64,000 bases of DNA, taken from assembly GCA_902495355.1 (NCBI GenBank), contig CABUWV010000011.1:6089-70088 (forward strand), in the 5' to 3' direction. This document shows, one piece after another, positions 41,027-48,358 of the stretch (position 1 is its first letter; each line of letters begins with the position of its first letter). This DNA is from an uncultured Collinsella sp. (lineage in GTDB: Bacteria; Actinomycetota; Coriobacteriia; Coriobacteriales; Coriobacteriaceae). The position numbers and the translations under genes were made by a program. The notes beneath the pieces are model-generated. The model was not told the DNA's origin, searched no databases, and saw only the letters and a program-made list of their open reading frames with translations.

Positions 41027-41122
41027 CTGTGTCTCTCCTTAGATAGCTGTTAGCGTGCAAGCAAAACGGGGGCGCCGCGTGTGGCAACGGCGCTCCCGAG
41101 TTCGATGTGATTCGATGCAGGC

Positions 41123-42550
41123 TTATGCCTCGACGGTGTCCAAATCAAAGCCAAAGTAGCGGACCGCGTTGTTGTAGCTGATGTCGCGCACGATACTGCC
41201 CAGCAGCTCCATGTCGGCCGGGTACTTGCCCTGCTCGACCCACTCGCCGATCACGCTGCACAGCACGCGACGGAAGTACTCGTGGCGCGGATAGGACAGG
41301 AAAGAGCGGGAGTCGGTAAGCATGCCCACAAAGTTGCCCAGCACGCCCTCGTTAGCCAGAGCCGTGAGCTGCTCGCGCATGCCGACCTCGTTGTCGTTGA
41401 ACCACCAGGCGGAGCCGTTCTGGATCTTACCGGCGGTCGGAGCCTCCTGGAAGCAGCCCATGACGGTATCGATCATGGTGTTATCGATGGGGTTCAGGCT
41501 GTACAGGATGGTCTTGGGCAGGCCGCAGGTCTCCTGGATGGAGTTGAGGAAATCGGCGAGCTGGTCGGACGGCGTGTAGTTGGAGATGCAGTCGTAGCCG
41601 GTGTCGGGACCGAGCTTGGCGAACATGGCGCGGTTGTTGTCGCGCTTGCAGCCAAAGTGCAGCTGCATGGCCCAGCCCAGACGGACATACTCGCCGGCAA
41701 CGAACTGCATAAAGGCAGTCTTGTACTTGAGGACCTCTTCCTCGGTAAGCGGCTCGGCAGCCAGACCCTTGGCAAAGATAGCCTCGATCTCGTCGGCGGT
41801 AGCCGGGACGTACATAACGTAGTCGAGTGCGTGGTCGGAGGCGCGGCAGCCCAGCTCGTGAGCAACGTCGTAGCGCTTGGAAATGGCAGCCTTCATGCCC
41901 TCAAAGTCGCTGACCTCAACGCCGGCAACCTCGGAAAGGTGCTTGCAGTAGTCGGCAAACTCCTGGCCGCGCTCGATGCGCAAAGCGGCATCGGGGCGCA
42001 TGGCGGGAACGACCTGAACGTCAAAGCTGTCGTCGGCGGCAATCTTCTTGTGCCACTCAAAGCTGTCGGCGGGGTCGTCGGTAGTGCAGATCATGCGGAC
42101 GTTGGACTGCTTGATCAGGTTACGGCAGGTAAAGCTAGCCTCAGCGAGCTTGGCGTTGGCAAGGTCCCAGACCTCCTGGGCAGTCTTGCCGTTGAGGACG
42201 CCCTCGTAGCCAAAGTAGCGCTTAAGCTCCAGGTGGCTCCACTCAAAGACGGGGTTGCCAACGCAGCGACCCAGGGTCTCGGCCCACTTTTGGAACTTCT
42301 CGCGAGCAGGGGCGTCGCCAGTGATAAAACGCTCGTCGACGCCGTTGGCACGCATCAGGCGCCACTTGTAGTGGTCGCCGCCCAGCCAAACCTCGGTGAT
42401 GTTCTCGAAACGCTTGTCCTCCCAAATCTCCTTAGGAGAAATGTGGCAGTGATAGTCGACGATGGGCATGCCCTCGGCAAAGTTGTGGAACAGCTCCTCG
42501 CCGGTCTTGGTGCTCAGCAGGAAATCCTGATCGTCCATAAAGTTTTTCAT
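41123..42550 (-). CDS. uxaC: Uronate (glucuronate/galacturonate) isomerase
   Basis: A 475-residue amidohydrolase-fold isomerase. The metal-type HxH is in VDYHCHISPKEIWED near residue 30; LQLHFGCKRDNNRAMF and YPRHEYFRRVLC are conserved downstream. It converts D-galacturonate to D-tagaturonate. I place the start at MKNFMDDQDFLL (42550), with GGGG nine bases upstream, because the preceding codons run through operator DNA. It heads the uxaCBA operon under two operator palindromes. Confidence 0.95.
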   Translation of the reverse strand: MKNFMDDQDFLLSTKTGEELFHNFAEGMPIVDYHCHISPKEIWEDKRFENITEVWLGGDHYKWRLMRANGVDERFITGDAPAREKFQKWAETLGRCVGNPVFEWSHLELKRYFGYEGVLNGKTAQEVWDLANAKLAEASFTCRNLIKQSNVRMICTTDDPADSFEWHKKIAADDSFDVQVVPAMRPDAALRIERGQEFADYCKHLSEVAGVEVSDFEGMKAAISKRYDVAHELGCRASDHALDYVMYVPATADEIEAIFAKGLAAEPLTEEEVLKYKTAFMQFVAGEYVRLGWAMQLHFGCKRDNNRAMFAKLGPDTGYDCISNYTPSDQLADFLNSIQETCGLPKTILYSLNPIDNTMIDTVMGCFQEAPTAGKIQNGSAWWFNDNEVGMREQLTALANEGVLGNFVGMLTDSRSFLSYPRHEYFRRVLCSVIGEWVEQGKYPADMELLGSIVRDISYNNAVRYFGFDLDTVEA

Positions 42551-42602
42551 CAAACAGCCCCTTTGCTGGCAAGGCGGGCGCACGGCGCGCTCGTTATCCT
42601 TT

Positions 42603-42656
42603 AGGTGAACGTTCACTATACTAATCCATTGCACCTCAAAAGGTGAACGTTCACCT
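42603..42656 (-). promoter_or_regulatory. Paired operators at the uxaC promoter
   Basis: AGGTGAACGTTCACTA (42603-42618) overlaps the -10 (minus-strand TATAGT, 42615-42620), and the perfect AGGTGAACGTTCACCT (42641-42656) abuts the -35-like CTTTTG (42637-42642, spacer 16). Centres are 38 bp apart. A weaker half-site, GGTGAACGGT, follows at 42668. Confidence 0.75.
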
Positions 42657-42789
42657 AACCACCACGGGGTGAACGGTAGATTTTGCCCGTTCAACGGTTG
42701 CTGGGGATGTGACTTGCATGTATTGCGGACTGGTTGGCGTCCCCGAACACCGAACTTGAGCGCTTTTGCTCAGGTGGGTCATGTCCCGA

Positions 42790-42983
42790 CGTACATTTTT
42801 GGGAGTATTCAGCATTGGAGCGCGCCGTGCGCCATCCTCAGCGTCCTATTTGGAACGCAGATAGCGCCCGATCGGCATAAAAAGTGCCCCCGATGGCAAA
42901 TTACGCCATCGGGGGCACTTAAAACAGTCGTTCTGCACCTCATTCAGGGCATGCCAATGCTGAATACTCCCAAAAATGCACGT
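42790..42983 (-). terminator. Nested inverted repeat and terminator after the LacI gene
   Basis: Outer arms of about 30 bp (42792-42821 with 42952-42981, containing TTTTTGGGAGTATTCAGC) enclose a perfect 16-bp terminator hairpin, AAGTGCCCCCGATGGC (42886-42901) with its complement ending at 42923 or so. This region and the operators account for the 460-bp gap between uxaC and the LacI gene; no gene is seen in it. Confidence 0.75.
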
Positions 42984-43010
42984 CGCAAGAGGGGGTACCT
43001 GCTCAATCGG

Positions 43011-44090
43011 CTAAATACCCGCAAGTTCGCAGTAGCGGTCGACATTGCTGGCAAATACCATCTCGACGGCGCCCTTCTGGACGGGCACCGTCGGGGTCCT
43101 TCCCCACAGCAGATAATCGCCCAGCGTCTTAGCGCCGCGATACGCCAGGCTCGTCGGGTCCTTATAGACAATATTGGTAAAGATACCGCGGCGCAAGGCC
43201 AGAGCACTTTCGGGAAACAGGTCGTTGCCGATCACCATGACCTGACCGGCCTTGCCGGTCGAGACGAGCGCGTCGGCAACCACTTCGGAACCAACGGCAA
43301 AAACGCTACAGATAAGTTCGGGGGCGTCCGGCGCACTCAAGCGCTTTTCGAGCTTATGCTCGAGTTGTTTGACTTGCGCATGGGCACCTGCAAGATCCTC
43401 AACCTGCCATGGAATATCACGTTCGCGCAGGTAATTGTGGAAGGCGCGGGCGGTTAGATAGTGCGAATCGGTATATGGGTCGCCTGTCAAAAGGAGCACG
43501 CGGGCGTCGGCCCCAGAAGCATGGACCAGGTTTGCCGCCTGCTCGGCCATAAGGCTGCCTGCCGTCGAATAATCGGCCAAGCTCGCACCCAAACGATTCA
43601 AATGCGGACGGTCGCCGTCGACAAGCTCAATCGTCACGCCCGCCTCGGCGATCTGCCCCAAAAGCTCAGTCGCACGATCGTCGCCCGGCGCATAGGCGAG
43701 CAAGCCATCAATCTTCTCGCCCACCTGCAGACGCTCGTCGATTTGCTCGAGTGCATCAGCGTAGCCGCCCACGCCAAATTCAACGCGCTCAACCGTAATG
43801 CCCCGGTCGATGACCTCCTGTTCAAAGCGATTGCAGCCTTCCCACAGGTAACGGAAAAAGTACGCTCCCTCGCGCGATGCGCGGGGCAGGCAAAACACCA
43901 GATTGATATCCTTGCGGCGCAGGCTTGAGGCACTTGTGTTGCGGTGATAGCCCATGGCCTCGGCCTTAGCGTTCACCTTGGCGCGCACGGATTCGCTCAC
44001 GCCGGCCTTTCCCGTCAGAGCCTTGTGCACGGTATTGATGGAAACGCCAAGCTCGGCGGCTATGTCCTTCATGGTTACGCGAGCGCTCAT
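43011..44090 (-). CDS. LacI-family regulator, probable pectin/galacturonate repressor
   Basis: A 359-residue LacI protein: helix-turn-helix MKDIAAELGVSINTVHKAL at residues 7-25, hinge around 50-60, then a periplasmic-binding-protein-like effector domain (VMVIGNDLFPESALALRRG). It is the only LacI-type regulator in the window and lies at the end of the uxa/pectin locus. The recurring palindrome with central CG has the form LacI proteins bind, so I infer it is this protein's operator. The inducer could be galacturonate, tagaturonate, KDG or an oligomer. Confidence 0.9.
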   Translation of the reverse strand: MSARVTMKDIAAELGVSINTVHKALTGKAGVSESVRAKVNAKAEAMGYHRNTSASSLRRKDINLVFCLPRASREGAYFFRYLWEGCNRFEQEVIDRGITVERVEFGVGGYADALEQIDERLQVGEKIDGLLAYAPGDDRATELLGQIAEAGVTIELVDGDRPHLNRLGASLADYSTAGSLMAEQAANLVHASGADARVLLLTGDPYTDSHYLTARAFHNYLRERDIPWQVEDLAGAHAQVKQLEHKLEKRLSAPDAPELICSVFAVGSEVVADALVSTGKAGQVMVIGNDLFPESALALRRGIFTNIVYKDPTSLAYRGAKTLGDYLLWGRTPTVPVQKGAVEMVFASNVDRYCELAGI

Positions 44091-44186
44091 GCGGTTACTC
44101 CGTTATAGATAAGTTGCCAATTAATAGTCCAGTTAACGATACCCCAAAAATACTCTTCGACTCGCCGTGCTCTCCCTCAAATGCAC

Positions 44187-44221
44187 AAAGCGCCCCGCGA
44201 ACGGATGCCCGCGGAGCGCTT
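44187..44221 (-). terminator. Terminator after the feo operon
   Basis: AAGCGC-CCCGCG pairs with CGCGG-GCGCTT downstream of the Cys-rich gene; the minus strand continues TTTG. Confidence 0.65.
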
Positions 44222-44234
44222 GGATGTCCGGACC

Positions 44235-44435
44235 TTATTTGATACCGCGACCCAAGTCTTCAGCGATTTTGTCTACGCCCTTAAGTGCAGCGCACGTCTT
44301 TTTGTTGGAGCAATGCCCCGTGCAAGCGCCGCCCTGAGCGCAGTCGGCGCAAGTGCCCTTGCGGTAGATGCGAACGCATACCGCGACAAACGCAATACCG
44401 ATAACAGCCAGTACAACAATATCGATAGGTGCCAT
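44235..44435 (-). CDS. FeoB-associated Cys-rich membrane protein
   Basis: A 66-residue protein with one N-terminal membrane helix (IVVLAVIGIAFVAVCVRIY) and the Cys cluster CADCAQGGACTGHCSNKKTC. This is the size and layout of the small FeoB-associated proteins found next to feoB, thought to help ferrous iron uptake in the place of FeoC. The start follows GAGGAGG. It lies 175 bp downstream of feoB with a terminator between, so it may have read-through or separate expression. Confidence 0.88.
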   Translation of the reverse strand: MAPIDIVVLAVIGIAFVAVCVRIYRKGTCADCAQGGACTGHCSNKKTCAALKGVDKIAEDLGRGIK

Positions 44436-44548
44436 AGCAAGCCTCCTCTAGTTAACCATCACTTACTTTACCCCATTCTCCACCTACCAAAAAGGGACAG
44501 GTTTATTTTGGTCGGTTTTATCTGCGGAAACGCCACATCTCCCCCACC

Positions 44549-44581
44549 AAAAAGCCCGAGTGTCGCTGGGACACCCGGGCT
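44549..44581 (-). terminator. Terminator of feoB
   Basis: On the minus strand AGCCCGGGTGTC pairs with GACACTCGGGCT over CCAGC-type loop bases, followed by TTTTT. Confidence 0.85.
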
Positions 44582-44610
44582 CGTGGAAAGGGGTTAATCC
44601 TTATTCGGAC

Positions 44611-46938
44611 TTAAGCGGAAACTGCGGCGGAAGCAGTGTTGGTCTCGTCCTCATCGGTCCATGCATGCTTGGGCATGGGACGGAAAATCTGGAAGAGCAT
44701 CGCGACCAGCAGCACAATGGCCACAACCGTCCAAATACCAAACTGGCCAAGGACAAGCAGGTTGTAGAACTGGTTGATGAACAGGGCGATCACCCAAGCA
44801 AAGGCGCACTCGTAGCCGATGGCAATCGCGGTCCACTTGCCGGAGTCCATCTGGTTGCGGATGGTGCCAATGGCGGCAAAGCACGGTGCGCACAGCAGGT
44901 TGAACGCACCAAAGGCAACGCAAGCGCCCATAGTCGGGAACATGCCGGCGAACGCGGTCCACAGGCTCGGGTCGGTCTCGCCGGCGTCGGCAACGGAGAG
45001 CAGCGAACCGGCGGTGGCGACGACGTTCTCCTTGGCGACAAGGCCAGAGACAGTCAGCGCGGTGGCCTGCCAGGTGCTAAAGCCGAGCGGGGCGAAGATC
45101 CAGGCGACCAGGTTGCCCAGCATGGCAAGCACGGAGTAGTCCATGAACTCCTCGGGGATGCCCTCCATAGCAGGCAGGAAGCCAAACGTGCCGTTGTAGC
45201 TACCAAAGTTGGAGAGGAACCACACCACGACAGTGGACGCGAAGATGACCGTGCCGGCCTTCTTGATAAAGGCCCAGCAGCGCTCCCACACGTGCAGCGC
45301 CCAAGAGCGGATCGCCGGGAAGTGGTAGGCAGGAAGCTCCATAACGAACGGCGTCGGGCGGCCGGCGAAGAGCTTGGTCTTCTTGAGCATGAGGCCCGAG
45401 GCGATGACGGCAAAGACGCCCAGGAAGTAGAAGAGCGGGCTGATCCACGCGGCGGTGGTGGAAGAATCGCCGATAATGGAACCCATGAGCAGGGCAATGA
45501 TCGGCAGCTTAGCGCCACAGGGAATGAACGTGGTAGTCATGACCGTCATACGGCGGTCCTTCTCGTTCTCGATGGTCTTGGTGGCCATGACGCCGGGAAC
45601 GCCGCAGCCCGAGGACACGAGCATAGGAATGAAGGACTTACCGGACAGGCCGAAGCGGCGGAACACGCGGTCCATGATGAAGGCGACGCGGGCCATATAG
45701 CCACAGTCCTCCAGGAAGGACAGCATCACAAAGAGCAGGAACATCTGCGGCACAAAGCCGAAGATGGCGCCCAGGCCGCCGACGATACCGTCACAGACCA
45801 GCGAATCGACCAGGCCACCGTCCTCGGTGCCACCCGCCACAAGTGCGTCGTGGACCATGGTGGTAATACCCGGAACATACGGGCCATACTGCGCAGGGTC
45901 GACCGAGTCGGCGTCGTCACCCGCGGCCTCGACAGCCTCATCGTATGCATCGCGGCCCTGACCGAGCACATACCAGCCGTCGGTACCGAAGAGCTGGTCG
46001 TTGGTGAAGTCGGTCACCGTGCCGCCCAGGGTGGAAACGGCGATGTAGTACACGCAGAACATGATGACCACGAAGATCGGCAGGCCCAGGATACGGTTGG
46101 TAACCACGCGGTCGATCTTCTCGGAGGTGCTCATCTTGGCCGGGGCCTTGGTGAGGCACTCGTCGATGATGTGCGCGATCACGCCGTAGCGCTCACCGGT
46201 GATGATGGACTCAGCGTCATCGTCGCAGTCCTGCTCGCACTGGGCGACCAGCTGCTCCACGCGAGCGGCCTTCTCCTTGGTGAGGTTGATGAGCTTGCAG
46301 GCGTCCGCGTCGCGCTCGAACAGTTTGACGGCGTAGTAGCGACGCTTGTTAGCAGGAACGCTGGCTGGCAGGTTGTTCTCGATGTGGTCCAGAACGTCCT
46401 CGATGGAGGAATCAAACTTGTGCTCCGGCACCTGGCCCTTGGAAGCAGCAGACTTCTTTACCTGCTCGAAGAGCTCCTTGATGCCCTTGTTCTTAAGAGC
46501 GGAGATCATCATAACCGGGCAGCCGAGCTTCTTGGAAAGCTTGTCGGTGTCGATCTTGTCGCCGTTCTTCTCGACCAGGTCGGCCATGTTGAGGGCAACG
46601 ACCACGGGCAGGCCGGTCTCGATGACCTGAAGTGCCAGGTACAGGTTGCGCTCCAAGTTGGTGGCATCGACGACTTGGACGACAACATCGGGCTCGCCGC
46701 TCATGAGGTAATCGCGCGAGCATTGCTCCTCGGGGCTGTAGGGGGAAAGCGAGTAGATGCCAGGGAGGTCCGTGATGGTAACGTTCTTGTCGCTTAGGAG
46801 CTTGGCCTCCTTTTTCTCAACCGTGACGCCGGGCCAGTTGCCAACGTAGCCGTTGGCGCCGGTGATCAGGTTGAAAAGCGTGGTCTTGCCGCAGTTGGGG
46901 TTACCCGCCAACGCGACATGGATCTGAGAATCCGCCAT
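44611..46938 (-). CDS. feoB: Ferrous iron transporter B
   Basis: A 775-residue FeoB. The N-terminal G domain has G1 GNPNCGKTT (12-20), G3 DLPG and G4 NMAD. A helical guanine-dissociation-inhibitor-like domain and two Gate-type membrane halves follow (CGVPGVMATKTIEN; MTTTFIPCGAKLPI). It imports Fe2+ across the inner membrane. Two feoA genes precede it. A 7-bp inverted repeat AAGTTAG/CTAACTT upstream looks like an iron-regulator site, so feoB may be controlled separately from the feoA pair. Confidence 0.96.
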   Translation of the reverse strand: MADSQIHVALAGNPNCGKTTLFNLITGANGYVGNWPGVTVEKKEAKLLSDKNVTITDLPGIYSLSPYSPEEQCSRDYLMSGEPDVVVQVVDATNLERNLYLALQVIETGLPVVVALNMADLVEKNGDKIDTDKLSKKLGCPVMMISALKNKGIKELFEQVKKSAASKGQVPEHKFDSSIEDVLDHIENNLPASVPANKRRYYAVKLFERDADACKLINLTKEKAARVEQLVAQCEQDCDDDAESIITGERYGVIAHIIDECLTKAPAKMSTSEKIDRVVTNRILGLPIFVVIMFCVYYIAVSTLGGTVTDFTNDQLFGTDGWYVLGQGRDAYDEAVEAAGDDADSVDPAQYGPYVPGITTMVHDALVAGGTEDGGLVDSLVCDGIVGGLGAIFGFVPQMFLLFVMLSFLEDCGYMARVAFIMDRVFRRFGLSGKSFIPMLVSSGCGVPGVMATKTIENEKDRRMTVMTTTFIPCGAKLPIIALLMGSIIGDSSTTAAWISPLFYFLGVFAVIASGLMLKKTKLFAGRPTPFVMELPAYHFPAIRSWALHVWERCWAFIKKAGTVIFASTVVVWFLSNFGSYNGTFGFLPAMEGIPEEFMDYSVLAMLGNLVAWIFAPLGFSTWQATALTVSGLVAKENVVATAGSLLSVADAGETDPSLWTAFAGMFPTMGACVAFGAFNLLCAPCFAAIGTIRNQMDSGKWTAIAIGYECAFAWVIALFINQFYNLLVLGQFGIWTVVAIVLLVAMLFQIFRPMPKHAWTDEDETNTASAAVSA

Positions 46939-47013
46939 TCAATCCTTCTTCCTTGTGTGCCTGCGCTGCTTTCTCCGCGCAGGCTGGATAATGTACTTCA
47001 AAGATGCTGCATT

Positions 47014-47033
47014 AAGTTAGAAAAACCTAACTT
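47014..47033 (-). promoter_or_regulatory. AAGTTAG-N6-CTAACTT palindrome before feoB
   Basis: A 20-bp inverted repeat 76 bp upstream of feoB. The TTAG/CTAA half-sites resemble DtxR/IdeR/MntR-type iron boxes. The regulator is inferred, not seen. Confidence 0.55.
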
Positions 47034-47061
47034 TATCTGCAGAAATATGCGCCCCGAGTCC

Positions 47062-47283
47062 TTACTGGACCTCGACGACGGCGGTCTCCTCCTTGCGGAT
47101 GGAAAGCTCGTAGCCGCGCACGTTGATCTCGACCGGATCACCGAGCGGTGCAACCTTCACGACCTTGAACGAAGTGCCCTTGATGAGCCCCAGGTCCATA
47201 AGGTGGCGGCGAAGCGCACCCTCACCGTGAAGCTTGACGATGGTGGAGCTCTCGCCCACCTTAACGTCACCCAACGTCTTCAT
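47062..47283 (-). CDS. feoA: FeoA-domain protein (second)
   Basis: A 73-residue SH3-like FeoA protein (KTLGDVKVGESSTIVKLHGE, then RHLMDLGLIKGTSFKVVKVAPLG, then VRGYELSIRKEE). FeoA assists FeoB from the cytoplasmic side. It is the copy nearest feoB and is the more typical of the two. Confidence 0.92.
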   Translation of the reverse strand: MKTLGDVKVGESSTIVKLHGEGALRRHLMDLGLIKGTSFKVVKVAPLGDPVEINVRGYELSIRKEETAVVEVQ

Positions 47284-47322
47284 CCTCTTGTCCCCCTTTC
47301 GGTTTTTATGAAATGCTGCAGA

Positions 47323-47565
47323 CTAACCGACGGTCATGATGTGCATGGCAACCTTGGAATCGATACCAAAGCGTGCGCCCAGCACGGTGACGATAATATT
47401 GGCGCCACTCGAGCTCACCACGTGGATTTCGCTGCCCTCGACAAAGCCGAGGTCCTTGAGGTGGTGCTTCATATCCTCATTGCCCTTTACACGAGACACG
47501 CGCACGGTTTCGCCCGCTTTTACCATCGAAAGCGGCATTGCCGGCATCTGCGGTCCGCAAGACAT
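47323..47565 (-). CDS. feoA: FeoA-domain protein (first)
   Basis: An 80-residue FeoA paralogue beginning MSCGPQMPAMPLSMVKAGETV. It has a short N-terminal extension with a Cys and then the SH3-like core (HHLKDLGFVEGSEIHVVSSSG, ARFGIDSKVAMHIMTV). Two different FeoA proteins before one FeoB occurs in anaerobes and suggests a heteromeric assembly. The upstream region holds the 47608-47661 palindrome. Confidence 0.92.
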   Translation of the reverse strand: MSCGPQMPAMPLSMVKAGETVRVSRVKGNEDMKHHLKDLGFVEGSEIHVVSSSGANIIVTVLGARFGIDSKVAMHIMTVG

Positions 47566-47607
47566 GAGTGGCTCCTAACGTCAGTTCATCCTCAACATCG
47601 ACGCGGT

Positions 47608-47661
47608 AAAAGTTAACCACGCCTATGTTCGCTTTAGTAAACTAACACGTGGTTAACTTTT
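47608..47661 (-). promoter_or_regulatory. Long palindrome with embedded iron-box-like site before feoA
   Basis: AAAAGTTAACCACG (47608-47621) pairs perfectly with 47648-47661. Between the arms lies TTTAGTAAACTAA, itself a near-palindrome of the TTAG/CTAA type seen before feoB. This is probably the iron-responsive control region of the feoA pair. Confidence 0.6.
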
Positions 47662-47706
47662 TGGAAAGGGTCCCCATTCAGATTTCGAAAAAGTTTCCTA
47701 TACGAA

Positions 47707-47746
47707 ACAAAAGGGCACGGCAAAGGACCATCCTTTACCACGCCCT
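47707..47746 (-). terminator. Terminator of the HPr-like gene
   Basis: On the minus strand AGGGCGTGGTAAAGG pairs with CCTTTGCCGTGCCCT over a five-base loop, followed by TTTTGTTT. Confidence 0.85.
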
Positions 47747-47753
47747 ATCATGC

Positions 47754-48002
47754 TTAGAGTGAGAGATTTCTGATCGACGTAACGCAGGAAGCCTCGTCTA
47801 CGCCCGAAACGCGGAAGATGATGTCCTCGCCGCACTCGCCGTAGAGAGCCATGAGTCCCATGACATCGCGGCCATTCGTGTGGCGATCGCCGATACTGAC
47901 TGACACGTCGCAACGATGCTTGGCAATGATGTCATAGAGCAGCGCAACCGGGCGGGCATGTAATCCCAACGGATCTTTAATCGTCTTTGTAAACTCGACC
48001 AT
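47754..48002 (-). CDS. HPr-family phosphocarrier with Asp at the regulatory Ser position
   Basis: An 82-residue HPr fold with the phospho-acceptor His15 in PLGLHARP. In PTS HPr proteins Ser46 sits in a K-S-I-M-G motif; here the same place reads NGRDVMGLM, with Asp45 instead, so HPr kinase could not act on it. The start at 48002 follows GGGAGGGGAC. It is a single-gene unit with no EI gene nearby. It may be the general HPr or a specialised paralogue. Confidence 0.85.
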   Translation of the reverse strand: MVEFTKTIKDPLGLHARPVALLYDIIAKHRCDVSVSIGDRHTNGRDVMGLMALYGECGEDIIFRVSGVDEASCVTSIRNLSL

Positions 48003-48088
48003 GTCCCCTCCCACGACATCGTACATTCGGCTGGCAAACCCAGCCATGTGGTAGTTATTGTAGCGTTAGATGCTTGTTGAGGGCGGGA

Positions 48089-48262
48089 CGGAAATCGCAT
48101 CCCATTTCGAGCGTCAATGATGGGACACAGTTTCCGCCAGAAGGCTCAACCGGAAAGTGCGACCCGTTATTTGGCTGGATTCTGGGACGCAGTTTCCGCT
48201 GAGCGACCCTGGCGGAAAGTACACCCCATTCTGGACGCAAATTCCGGGACGCAGCTTCCTCG
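48089..48262. repeat. Exact 62-bp tandem repeat, about 2.8 units
   Basis: GGGACRCAG blocks start at 48122, 48184 and 48246, and CGGAAA blocks start at 48089, 48151 and 48213: both sets are 62 bp apart. Each unit holds TTTCCGC and CGGAAA arms, so each can fold as a hairpin. The block fills the gap between the HPr-like gene and the aspS terminator; no gene is supported in it. Confidence 0.75.
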
Positions 48263-48300
48263 ACGTCCGGTCACCCCATGCCCTCACAACCTCGGCGCAT

Positions 48301-48335
48301 AAAAAACGAGGGAAGGCACGCGTCCTTCCCTCGTT
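48301..48335 (-). terminator. Terminator of aspS
   Basis: AACGAGGGAAGG (48305-48316) pairs perfectly with 48324-48335; the minus strand runs into TTTTTT. Confidence 0.9.
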
Positions 48336-48358
48336 GTGGGCATTATGTAGCCGCTCGC

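Noticed and set aside
44560..46797. Plus-strand ORF of 745 codons
   Set aside because: Antisense frame of feoB.
48089..48262. CRISPR array
   Set aside because: Fewer than three units, no constant repeat separated by unique spacers, and no cas genes.
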